Positions 41,270 to 50,968 of a stretch of 57,051 nt of DNA are shown here, one piece after another. A model generated the notes under the pieces. It worked only from the letters and a program-made list of their open reading frames with translations, did no database searches and was not told where the DNA came from. This DNA is from Pseudomonadota bacterium (GTDB lineage Bacteria; Pseudomonadota; Gammaproteobacteria; Burkholderiales; Gallionellaceae): the NCBI GenBank assembly GCA_021783995.1, contig JAJXTH010000012.1, positions 1-57,051 on the forward strand. Reading direction: 5' to 3'. The position numbers and the translations under genes are program-made. Numbering within the stretch: the first letter of the stretch is position 1; every line of letters starts with the position of its first letter.

Positions 41270-43410
41270 ACGTGACGCGCAGGAAATTCCTGAAGGATAC
41301 GGCGGCATTGATGGGGGGGCTTGTGATCGGCTTTTATCTGCCTTCAAGGGGCAGGGCCTATGCGGCTGATCTTTCGCCTGCAAAATATCCGCCGGATGCC
41401 TTCATACACATTGCACCCGACGACCAGATCACCATCATCGTCAACAAGTCGGAGATGGGGCAAGGCGTGTATACCTCGCTGCCCATGCTTATCAACGAGG
41501 AACTCGAAGCAGACTGGAACAGGATAGGTGTCGAATCCGCGCCTGTTGCCGCGGTTTACAACCACACCCACATGCCCATGCAGCTCACGGGAGGAAGCTC
41601 CAGCGTCTCATCATCATGGGATCAGATGCGCAGCGTGGGCGCTGTCGCAAGAACGCTCCTGGTGCGCGCTGCGGCCGAACAATGGGGCGTGCCGGAAGCC
41701 GAGTGCCACGTGGAGAACGGCCATGTGATGCACGCGAAGAGCGGAAGAAATTCGAGTTACGGAAAACTTGCGGATGCGGCGGCCAGGTTGCCCCTTCCAG
41801 ACAGGGTTGAATTGAAAGAGCCCAAGGATTTCAAGCTTATCGGCAAGCCGACCAGGAGGCTCGATACGCCTGCCAAGACCGATGGCAGCGCCAAGTTTGG
41901 CCTGGATGTGTATCTGCCTGGCATGCTGACCGTATTGGTCGCGCGCAGCCCCGTGTTCGGCGGAAAGGTGAAGAGCTACAACGCGGACGATGCAAGGAAG
42001 CAGCGAGGTGTTCACGGAATATATCAGGTGCCCACGGGGATTGCGGTGGCGGCCGATGGTTTCTGGACTGCAAAGACCGCGCGCGATCTGCTGCAGATCG
42101 AATGGGATGAGGGTGATGGGGCCAGGCTTTCCACGCCGGAGATGTTCGCCGAATATCTGGAGCTTGCGAAGAGGCCGGGGCTTGTGGCGCGTCATGACGG
42201 CGATCTAGTGCAGGGTTTGAAATCCGCGCACAGGACGGTGAGTGCGGAATATGAAGTGCCTTATCTCGCGCACGCCGCGATGGAGCCCCTCAACGTGGTG
42301 GTCGATCTGAAGCCGGACCATTGCGTTATCTGGACAGGAACACAGGCGCAGACCATGGACCGCGCCGCTGCTGCGAGGGTTGCGGGGCTGAAGCCCGAGC
42401 AGGTGGAGATACACACGACTTTTCTGGGCGGTGGATTTGGCAGGCGCGCCAATCCGAGATCGGATTTCGTCACCGAGGCCGTGCAGGTGGCGATGGCCGT
42501 CGGCAAGCCAGTCAAGGTGGTGTGGACCAGGGAAGACGACATGCAGGGAGGAAACTACCGGCCCATGTGGGCAGACCGCATCGAGGCCGGGATAGACAAG
42601 GACGGGAAGCCTCTTGCATGGAAGCACACCATCGTCGGCCAGTCCATCATAGAGGGCACGCCCTTCGCGGCATTCATGGTCCACGGAGGGATAGATGCGA
42701 CGTCCGTCGAAGGGGCGGCGACCATTCCCTATCTGATCCCGAATCTCGAGGTCGGCCTGCACAGCCCGAAGAACGAGGTTCCCGTGCAGTGGTGGCGTTC
42801 TGTCGGCCATTCGCATACGGCATTCGTGGTTGAGACCATGATGGACGATCTTGCTCAACTGGCGGGCCGCGACCCTGTCACCTACAGGCTGGCCTTTCTG
42901 CCAGCCGATTCTCGCTACAGGGGGGTGCTGAAGCTGGCTGCCGACAAGTCGGACTGGGGAGGGAAGCTTCCTGCAGGACACGCACACGGCGTTGCGGTGC
43001 ATCAGTCCTTCGACAGCTTCGTTGCCCATGTCGCCGAAGTCTCGCTTGAAGACGGCAGGTTACGCGTGCACCGCGTGGTGTCCGCAGTGGACTGCGGCAT
43101 GGTGGTCAACCCTGACGGTGTGCGTCAGCAGATCGAAAGCGCGATCGTCTACGGTCTTTCGGCCGCACTGCACGGCGAGATCACGCTGGACAAGGGGCGC
43201 GTGGTGCAGTCGAATTTCAACGATTATCCGCCGCTCCGGTTTTCCGAAATGCCAAAGATAGACGTGCACATCGTAAAAAGCAGCATGCCTCCATCGGGCA
43301 TAGGTGAGCCTGGCACGCCGCCTATTGCGCCCGCTGTGGCCAATGCGGTGTTTGCGCTGACCGGAAAGCGTTTGAGGCGCATGCCTTTCGGGCAGGAAAG
43401 CCTTGCCTGA
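41266..43410 (+). CDS. Molybdopterin-binding subunit of a xanthine-dehydrogenase-family oxidoreductase (IorB-like)
   Basis: A 714-residue large subunit that binds molybdopterin (probably the cytosine dinucleotide form) and catalyses hydroxylation or aldehyde oxidation; the substrate is unknown. The N-terminus VTRRKFLKDTAALMGG is a twin-arginine signal, so the enzyme is likely exported to the periplasm with its small subunit riding along. Cofactor-binding segments LTGGSSSVSSSWDQMR, FLGGGFGRRANPRSDF and GIGEPGTPPIAPAVANA are present. No FAD subunit is nearby; electrons would go to a cytochrome or quinone as in IorAB-type enzymes. Confidence 0.92.
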   Translation: MNVTRRKFLKDTAALMGGLVIGFYLPSRGRAYAADLSPAKYPPDAFIHIAPDDQITIIVNKSEMGQGVYTSLPMLINEELEADWNRIGVESAPVAAVYNHTHMPMQLTGGSSSVSSSWDQMRSVGAVARTLLVRAAAEQWGVPEAECHVENGHVMHAKSGRNSSYGKLADAAARLPLPDRVELKEPKDFKLIGKPTRRLDTPAKTDGSAKFGLDVYLPGMLTVLVARSPVFGGKVKSYNADDARKQRGVHGIYQVPTGIAVAADGFWTAKTARDLLQIEWDEGDGARLSTPEMFAEYLELAKRPGLVARHDGDLVQGLKSAHRTVSAEYEVPYLAHAAMEPLNVVVDLKPDHCVIWTGTQAQTMDRAAAARVAGLKPEQVEIHTTFLGGGFGRRANPRSDFVTEAVQVAMAVGKPVKVVWTREDDMQGGNYRPMWADRIEAGIDKDGKPLAWKHTIVGQSIIEGTPFAAFMVHGGIDATSVEGAATIPYLIPNLEVGLHSPKNEVPVQWWRSVGHSHTAFVVETMMDDLAQLAGRDPVTYRLAFLPADSRYRGVLKLAADKSDWGGKLPAGHAHGVAVHQSFDSFVAHVAEVSLEDGRLRVHRVVSAVDCGMVVNPDGVRQQIESAIVYGLSAALHGEITLDKGRVVQSNFNDYPPLRFSEMPKIDVHIVKSSMPPSGIGEPGTPPIAPAVANAVFALTGKRLRRMPFGQESLA

Positions 43411-43987
43411 TTCAATAGCAGCTGTCGTACTGGCCGCCGGGTTTTCCCGCCGCTTCGGCTCTGACAAGCTGCTTCATCCAGTGGCGCTTGACGGCAGGGC
43501 GATGCCGCTTGCGGCGCTGAGCCTTCAGCCGTGGCTCGAAATTTTCGACAATGTCTGTGTGGTTGCTAGGCCAGGAATGGAGACACAGGCAGTCAGCGAT
43601 GCGCTGGGCAGTGATGCGCGGCGGCTCCATTGGGAAGTCTGCGAGGATGCCGATCAGGGCATGGCCGCGAGCCTTGCCTGCGGCGTGCGCGCGTATGCCG
43701 GTGCGGCTGGCTGGCTGATCGGGCTTGCAGACATGCCTTTTATTCCGGCAAGCGCCATCGCGGGCGTGAAGGATGCGCTCGTCAACGGCGCGCTTCTTGC
43801 AGCGCCTTCAAGATGTGGCAGGCATGGCCACCCTGTTGGTTTCTCTTCGCGTTACCGGGATGAACTGCTTGCGCTTAAAGGTGACCGCGGCGCGCGTCAC
43901 ATCCTGGAGCGCGATCAAGTTGCTGAGGTGGAGGCCGAAAATGATGGGATCTTTGCAGACATAGACAGGCCTGGAGACCTGAAATGA
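43403..43987 (+). CDS. MobA-like nucleotidyltransferase (MocA-type molybdenum cofactor cytidylyltransferase)
   Basis: A 194-residue NTP transferase with the signature AAVVLAAGFSRRFGSDKLL and metal-binding LIGLADMPFI. By analogy with MocA it would add CMP to molybdopterin to make the MCD cofactor used by this enzyme family. The start is a TTG at 43403, overlapping the end of the large subunit gene. It completes a four-gene cassette of maturation factor, two subunits and cofactor enzyme. It faces dacB with one base between stops. Confidence 0.85.
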   Translation: MPDSIAAVVLAAGFSRRFGSDKLLHPVALDGRAMPLAALSLQPWLEIFDNVCVVARPGMETQAVSDALGSDARRLHWEVCEDADQGMAASLACGVRAYAGAAGWLIGLADMPFIPASAIAGVKDALVNGALLAAPSRCGRHGHPVGFSSRYRDELLALKGDRGARHILERDQVAEVEAENDGIFADIDRPGDLK

Positions 43988-43988
43988 A

Positions 43989-45356
43989 CTAGCGCTTCTC
44001 GAGCCAAGAGATCAGCGCGTCCTGCGCCTTTTTGCCGTATTTCGCATTGGGGTGGTTGATGATGAAGACCATGATCCAGCGTTTTCCGTCTGCGGCATGC
44101 ACATATCCCGCGATGGACTTCACGTTATCCAGCGTCCCCGTCTTGAGATGCGCATGCCCTGCGATCGCGTCTCCGTTGAAGCGCTTTCTGACTGTGCCGT
44201 CGATCCCCAGTATCGGCAGAGAAGCCTCGAATTCGGAAGAATAGGGGCTTTGTTCAGCGCGAACCAGTATGTCAGCGAGATGTTCCGCGCTTATCCTGGC
44301 GCTGCGCGACAGTCCTGCTCCGTTTTCGATTGAGAGCTCGGGGAAGCCCGACCATTGCCTGATTGCCAGAATGCTGCTGTCTGGGTTTTTCTGATCTGCG
44401 CTTCCCAGCGTGAGGAAGAGCTGCTTTGCCATCGTGTTGTTGCTGAACTTGTTGATGTCGCGGATGACCTCGGACAGCGGCGGAGAATAATGCGTGGAAA
44501 ACACGGGCTGATTCGGGGGCGCTGAGCCCATGCGAACTGTGCCCGATATTCTTCCGCCGAGCTCCAGCCAAAGCACTTTGAACACCGCGAAGAAATAGTC
44601 CCTGTGCGGCAGGAGGGAGAAATAGTCCTGCTGCTCTCCGCAGTTTGACGGAATGCTGCCTTCGATCACGATGTTGCGGTCTTCGAGACTCGCGTGGTAG
44701 GCGTCTTCGCCGTTGCATGGAAGGTTTTCAGACGTCGTGACACGGTCGACGAGTCTGTAACCGTAGAGATCGGGCTCCAGCAATGCTGTGGTGTTCTTGC
44801 CTTCGGGATCGAGCTTGAGGTGTAGCGCGTTGAAGTTCAGAAGCAGTGCATCAGGCCCCACGTTGTAGGCTCGATCAGGCCTGTTGTCGAATGCTGCCGG
44901 ATCGTAGTGGTCGTCTTCAAAGAAGCTGTCGTCCAGCACGATGTCGCCGCGTATCTCCACAAGCCCGCGCTGGCGCAGTTCGCGCAGCCAGAGCCAGAAG
45001 GCCTCGAGCGTGAGCTTGGGGTCGCCATAACCCTTGAATATCAGGTTGCCTTGAAGGATTCCGTTTCTGAGAGGGCCATCGAGATAGGCTTCCGTCTTCC
45101 AGCGGTAGGCCGGCCCCAGCATCTCGAGCCCCGCAAAAGTGGTGAGCAGTTTCATCGTCGAGGCCGGGTTCATCGGGATATCCGGATTCAGGCTGATGAC
45201 CGGTGCATCGCTTCCCGCCCTGCGCACAACTATCGCAACTGAACTCAGCGGAATGCCATCCTTCCTTAACTCGTTGCGTACTGAATCGGGCAGCCCCGCA
45301 GCGCTGGCGTCGAGGGCAAGTGCGAGCAGGATTAAAAAAAATATTATTGTTTTCAT
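43989..45356 (-). CDS. dacB: D-alanyl-D-alanine carboxypeptidase/endopeptidase (PBP4, DacB)
   Basis: A 455-residue periplasmic class C penicillin-binding protein that trims pentapeptides and hydrolyses crosslinks. A signal peptide (residues 1-20, cleaved near ASAAG) precedes the catalytic motifs S67-T-M-K (PASTMKLLTT), SNN (INKFSNNTMAK) and KTG (HLKTGTLDNVKSIAGY). It overlaps bioA by four bases, an unusual pairing of unrelated pathways. Confidence 0.93.
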   Translation of the reverse strand: MKTIIFFLILLALALDASAAGLPDSVRNELRKDGIPLSSVAIVVRRAGSDAPVISLNPDIPMNPASTMKLLTTFAGLEMLGPAYRWKTEAYLDGPLRNGILQGNLIFKGYGDPKLTLEAFWLWLRELRQRGLVEIRGDIVLDDSFFEDDHYDPAAFDNRPDRAYNVGPDALLLNFNALHLKLDPEGKNTTALLEPDLYGYRLVDRVTTSENLPCNGEDAYHASLEDRNIVIEGSIPSNCGEQQDYFSLLPHRDYFFAVFKVLWLELGGRISGTVRMGSAPPNQPVFSTHYSPPLSEVIRDINKFSNNTMAKQLFLTLGSADQKNPDSSILAIRQWSGFPELSIENGAGLSRSARISAEHLADILVRAEQSPYSSEFEASLPILGIDGTVRKRFNGDAIAGHAHLKTGTLDNVKSIAGYVHAADGKRWIMVFIINHPNAKYGKKAQDALISWLEKR

Positions 45357-46681
45357 GCGAGCGCTTCCACGACGAGCATCGTGCGCTCGACCAGGAGCTG
45401 CATTTCCTCATCATCGACGACATAGGGCGGCATGAAGTAAACGGTGCTGCCCATGGGGCGCAGCAACAGCTCGTGCTGCAATCCCATCTGGAAACAGCGC
45501 TGTGGAAAATTGTCCAGCCGTGAGTCGACTTCGAATGCCCAGATCATGCCTGTGTTGCGCCAGTTTCTGACTGCGGGCATTCCCCGCAATGGTTCGGAAA
45601 TGCGATTCAGGTATTCGGCCTTGCGCCGATTGGCGTTCAATACATCGTCCTGCAAGAAGATGTCCAGCGTTGCGAGCGCTGCGCGGCAGGCAAGCGGATT
45701 GCCGGTGTAGGAATGCGAGTGCAGAAATCCGCGCGCCGAGTTGTCGTCGTAGAATGCATGGTAGATTTCATCTTTTGTCATCACGACGGACAAGGGGAGA
45801 TAGCCGCCGGTGATGCCCTTGGAAAGCAGCAGGAAATCAGGAGAGATCCTGCCTTGTTCGCAGGCGAACATCGTCCCGGTTCTTCCCATGCCGACTGCGA
45901 TTTCGTCGGCGATCAAGTGCACGCCGTAGCGGTCGCATATCTGGCGCGCGAGCGTGAGATAGATGGGGTGGTGCACCGCCATGCCCGCAGCGCCCTGCAC
46001 CAGGGGCTCTATGATGAAGGCTGCAATCTTTTCGTGATGGCGCTGTAGGTGATCGTCAAGCATTGCGGCGCAGCGCTTCGCAAAGTCCTCAAAGGATTCG
46101 CCCGGAGCGGCAAGGCGGGTATCCGGGCTTTCTACGGTTGCCTGCTGCGAGATCAGCGCGCCGTAGGCGTCGCGGAAAAGGGTGACATCGGTGACTGAAA
46201 GCGCGCCCAGCGTTTCGCCGTGGTAGCTGTTCTTGAGGCTGATGAACTGTGTCTTGGCTGGCTTCCCCATGTTGCGCCAGTAGTGTGCACTCATCTTGAG
46301 CGCGATCTCGGTGGCCGATGCGCCATCCGAACCGTAGAAGCAGTGGCCCAGGCCGGCTGGCGCAATCCCGCGCAACCGTTCCGAGAGTTCGATCACGGGT
46401 TCGTGGGTGAAGCCGGCGAGCATCGCATGCTCCAGCCTTTCGAGCTGGTCCTTCAGCGCCGCATTGATGCGCGGATTGCAATGGCCGAAGAGGTTCACCC
46501 ACCATGAGCTCACCGCGTCCAGATACCTGTTGCCCTCGAAATCGTAAAGCCAGACGCCTTTTCCGCATTCAAGCGGAATCAGCGGAAAAGTTTCATACTG
46601 TTTCATCTGCGAGCAGGGGTGCCAGACGGATGAAAGGGAACGGTGTATCAGTTCGGCGTTGTTTTGGGCGTGATTCTGCAT
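45353..46681 (-). CDS. bioA: Adenosylmethionine-8-amino-7-oxononanoate aminotransferase BioA
   Basis: A 442-residue PLP-dependent class III aminotransferase that makes 7,8-diaminopelargonate in biotin synthesis. Motifs: VWHPCSQMKQYETFPLIPL, DAVSSWWVNLFGHCNPRIN, YGSDGASATEIALKM, the PLP-binding LIADEIAVGMGRTG and the lysine in LLSKGITGGYLPLS. No other bio gene is in the window. It is the first gene of a bioA-dacB unit on the minus strand, divergent from the flavoprotein gene with a 187-bp gap. Confidence 0.95.
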   Translation of the reverse strand: MQNHAQNNAELIHRSLSSVWHPCSQMKQYETFPLIPLECGKGVWLYDFEGNRYLDAVSSWWVNLFGHCNPRINAALKDQLERLEHAMLAGFTHEPVIELSERLRGIAPAGLGHCFYGSDGASATEIALKMSAHYWRNMGKPAKTQFISLKNSYHGETLGALSVTDVTLFRDAYGALISQQATVESPDTRLAAPGESFEDFAKRCAAMLDDHLQRHHEKIAAFIIEPLVQGAAGMAVHHPIYLTLARQICDRYGVHLIADEIAVGMGRTGTMFACEQGRISPDFLLLSKGITGGYLPLSVVMTKDEIYHAFYDDNSARGFLHSHSYTGNPLACRAALATLDIFLQDDVLNANRRKAEYLNRISEPLRGMPAVRNWRNTGMIWAFEVDSRLDNFPQRCFQMGLQHELLLRPMGSTVYFMPPYVVDDEEMQLLVERTMLVVEALA

Positions 46682-46868
46682 CGGCGGATAATAACGAATT
46701 TGCGACCCGCAAGGAAACCCATGGGGGAGTAACTTTCGATTTTAGCCCATACCATACTTTGGATTGCTGCTTTTTGCTTTAAGTATTGCGCCAGTTGTGG
46801 CATCCTTCGCATCTTGTGAAATTGTATCGTCCGCATGCGTTTTGGGCGATAGTCGGAGGATGGCGGTA

Positions 46869-48119
46869 ATGAAGTGTGTAGATGATTTTCGTCTGCGGTT
46901 TGGCAAGCGCGAGCTGGTGCCGATCGTGATTGGCGGTATGGGTGTGGATATTTCCACTGCCGAGCTGGCGCTGGAAGCAGCCCGCCTGGGCGGCATCGGG
47001 CATATCTCCGACGCGATGCTGCCGACCGTGACGGACAGGCGCTACAAGACGAAGTTCGTCAGCGACAAGCAGAAGCAGTACAAGCTCAACATCAAGCAGG
47101 TGGACAAGTCCATAGTTCAGTTCGATTTGGCGCAGGTCGCTGAAGCGACCAGGCTGCATGTCGGGAAAACCATGGAGGCCAAGAGTGGCGAGGGCATGAT
47201 CTTCGTCAACTGCATGGAGAAGCTCACGATGAATGCGCCGCGCGAAACCCTGAGAGTAAGGCTGAACGGCGCGCTCGATGCCGGCATAGACGGCATCACG
47301 CTGAGCGCGGGCCTGCACCTGGGCTCTTTCGAGATGATGAAGGACAACCCGCGCTTTCGCGACGCGAAGCTCGGCATCATCGTCTCCTCGCTGCGAGCAC
47401 TGATTCTTTTTCTGCGCAAGACTTCAAGGCTGGACCGCCTGCCGGACTTCATCGTGGTCGAAGGTCCGCTGGCGGGCGGTCATCTCGGTTTCGGCATGGA
47501 CTGGGCGAAATACGATCTGCACACCATCATCGCCGAAATCATCGCGCACCTGAAGGTCGAGCATCTGGACATACCGGTGATCGCGGCGGGAGGCATCTTC
47601 ACCGGAACCGATGCGACGGGGTTTCTCGAGCAGGGATCTGCGGCCGTCCAGGTGGCGACGCGCTTCACGGTCGCCAGGGAATGCGGCATTCCCGAAAAGG
47701 TGCAGCAGGAATACTTTAAGGCGACAGAGGAGCAGATGGTGGTCAACACCACTTCCCCTACCGGATACCCGATGCGCATGATCAGCACCAGCCCTTCGAT
47801 AGGATCGGGGATACGCCCCAACTGCGAGGCTTACGGCTATCTTCTGGACGGCAACGGGGGCTGCGCCTATATCGACGCCTACAACAAGGTCGTGGCCGAA
47901 AACCCGGACGAGAAGAAGATCGCGGTGTTTGAAAAGACCTGCCTTTGCACGCACATGCGCAACTACGACTGCTGGACCTGCGGCCACTACACCTATCGGC
48001 TGAAGGACACCACGCATCGAAACGAGGATGGCACATACCAGATACTCTCGGCGGAACACATCTTCCGCGATTACCAGTACAGTCGGGACAACCGGGTGGC
48101 TCTGCCGCCGAAAAAATAA
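46869..48119 (+). CDS. Nitronate-monooxygenase-like flavoprotein with a C-terminal cysteine cluster
   Basis: A 416-residue TIM-barrel FMN protein of the nitronate monooxygenase/2-nitropropane dioxygenase superfamily. VPIVIGGMGVDISTAELA begins the barrel, VVEGPLAGGHLGFGMDW carries the conserved histidine, and VIAAGGIFTGTDATGFLEQG binds phosphate of FMN. The C-terminal 60 residues hold CxC-x7-CxxC (C358, C360, C368, C371), which could bind a metal and is not part of the basic fold. ATG 46869 is chosen because GGAGG lies 9 bp upstream; the in-frame ATG at 46860 is too near. Natural substrate unknown. Confidence 0.82.
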   Translation: MKCVDDFRLRFGKRELVPIVIGGMGVDISTAELALEAARLGGIGHISDAMLPTVTDRRYKTKFVSDKQKQYKLNIKQVDKSIVQFDLAQVAEATRLHVGKTMEAKSGEGMIFVNCMEKLTMNAPRETLRVRLNGALDAGIDGITLSAGLHLGSFEMMKDNPRFRDAKLGIIVSSLRALILFLRKTSRLDRLPDFIVVEGPLAGGHLGFGMDWAKYDLHTIIAEIIAHLKVEHLDIPVIAAGGIFTGTDATGFLEQGSAAVQVATRFTVARECGIPEKVQQEYFKATEEQMVVNTTSPTGYPMRMISTSPSIGSGIRPNCEAYGYLLDGNGGCAYIDAYNKVVAENPDEKKIAVFEKTCLCTHMRNYDCWTCGHYTYRLKDTTHRNEDGTYQILSAEHIFRDYQYSRDNRVALPPKK

Positions 48120-48133
48120 ATTTCACTTTCGGG

Positions 48134-48160
48134 CTTGAAAACCTGGTTGGCCGTCCCCAT
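48134..48160 (+). promoter_or_regulatory. Sigma32 heat-shock promoter of groESL
   Basis: CTTGAAA (48134-48140), a 14-bp spacer, then CCCCAT (48155-48160): a near-perfect match to the RpoH consensus CTTGAAA-N13-15-CCCCAT. It lies 73 bp upstream of groES. No CIRCE element (TTAGCACTC-N9-GAGTGCTAA) is present, so control is probably by RpoH alone. Confidence 0.88.
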
Positions 48161-48232
48161 AGTAACGGCCAGCGGGCAAGACCTGCCTCTAGTATTTAAT
48201 CCAACTCATTATTGATTCAGGAGAAACCTAGT

Positions 48233-50199
<1,967 letters not shown>

Positions 50200-50223
50200 T
50201 CGGAGGCTTCGATTGATCCTGCA

Positions 50224-50247
50224 AACCCCGCGAAAGCGGGGTTTTTT
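50224..50247 (+). terminator. Rho-independent terminator of groESL
   Basis: AACCCCGC-GAAA-GCGGGGTT followed by T residues, 25 bp after groEL. A strong stem with a GAAA tetraloop. Confidence 0.95.
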
Positions 50248-50248
50248 A

Positions 50249-50276
50249 TTGCTGTTCTTTGGAAAGTCGGTATAAT
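50249..50276 (+). promoter_or_regulatory. Promoter of the tRNA-Phe gene
   Basis: TTGCTG (50249-50254), 16-bp spacer, perfect TATAAT (50271-50276) followed by a GC-rich GCGCGG discriminator, typical of stable RNA promoters. It lies 48 bp upstream of the tRNA. Confidence 0.75.
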
Positions 50277-50324
50277 GCGCGGCTCTCAAGCTTGAAAGTA
50301 TTTTTTTCAGGTCTTATAAAGCAT

Positions 50325-50400
50325 GGCCTGGTAGCTCAGTCGGTAGAGCAGAGGATTGAAAATCCTTGTGTCGGTGGTTCGATTCCGCCCCGGGCCACCA
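50325..50400 (+). tRNA. tRNA-Phe (GAA)
   Basis: A 76-base cloverleaf with encoded CCA: acceptor GGCCTGG/CCGGGCC, D-arm AGCTCAGTCGGTAGAGC, anticodon loop ATTGAAAATC centred on GAA, T-arm GGTGGTTCGATTCCGCC. Confidence 0.96.
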
Positions 50401-50415
50401 AATAAAATAAACAGT

Positions 50416-50443
50416 TAGCCCCGTTCAAAAGACTGGGCTTTTT
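50416..50443 (+). terminator. Terminator after tRNA-Phe
   Basis: AGCCC pairs with GGGCT around a 13-base loop, followed by TTTTTG. A weak-stem rho-independent terminator directly after the tRNA. Confidence 0.6.
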
Positions 50444-50486
50444 GTTTTCCGGCGCTTGTGCTTTGCCTGGATGCCATTCTCCTGCA

Positions 50487-50710
50487 TCAATCGTTCCCGC
50501 GCTCCTTATCTGCAGGGTAACCTCGTGCCCGTAATTCGCGGATCTTGCGCGAACTGCCGTACGCATCTTTGAATTTAGAATGGATGCTCTGGAACAGCGC
50601 CAGCATCTGTGCATCCGTCAGGCGTTGCCGAGCAGGTTTGCCACCACGCTTCCATGATCGATAGCCACTCTCGCTGACATCCAGAATCGCACACATCTCG
50701 CCCAGCCCGA
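50487..50710 (-). pseudogene. Fragment of an IS3-family transposase (OrfB, N-terminal part)
   Basis: The minus frame from 50696 reads MCAILDVSESGYRSWKRG and DAYGSSRKIRELRARGY, the HTH_21 region of IS3-family OrfB. Directly after RARGYPADKER it leaves the family and stops; the rve catalytic domain is missing. The upstream side also has no OrfA. A dead IS3 remnant at the 3' side of tRNA-Phe. Confidence 0.75.
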
Positions 50711-50928
50711 AGTTTCGGCGTTACCACCTTGCCGCCAGCACTATTTAATTTCCCGGCATCCGCTGCCTTGACCCTATTTGCTATTTGGCCATGTCAAAAA
50801 ATTTTACACCTGATCTACCTACCTACCTACCTACCTACCTACCTGCCTTGCTGCCGATATATGTCGTTGATAGTAAAATAGTTTATTTCGGATGTAGTAT
50901 GATTGGCATGACTTATGCTTAAGATTAT
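50711..50928. other. Gene-free stretch with a repeated motif and a (CTAC)7 array
   Basis: No gene is visible. TGTCAAAAAATTTTACACC at 50792-50810 recurs with one change at 54333-54351. (CTAC)7 at 50815-50842 is a tetranucleotide array with no reading frame across it. The right part (from about 50850) is AT-rich and was originally continuous with 53446 onward, the upstream region of the PEP-CTERM gene, before the ISL3 insertion. Confidence 0.6.
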
Positions 50929-50968
50929 GGGTATCCGGATTATCGGGTGGATTGAGCCTTGATTTGGG

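Noticed and set aside
48120-48232. CIRCE/HrcA operator at groES
   Set aside because: No TTAGCACTC-N9-GAGTGCTAA or close variant is present in the leader.
50815-50842. (CTAC)7 as a contingency locus inside a phase-variable gene
   Set aside because: No reading frame of reasonable length spans it on either strand.
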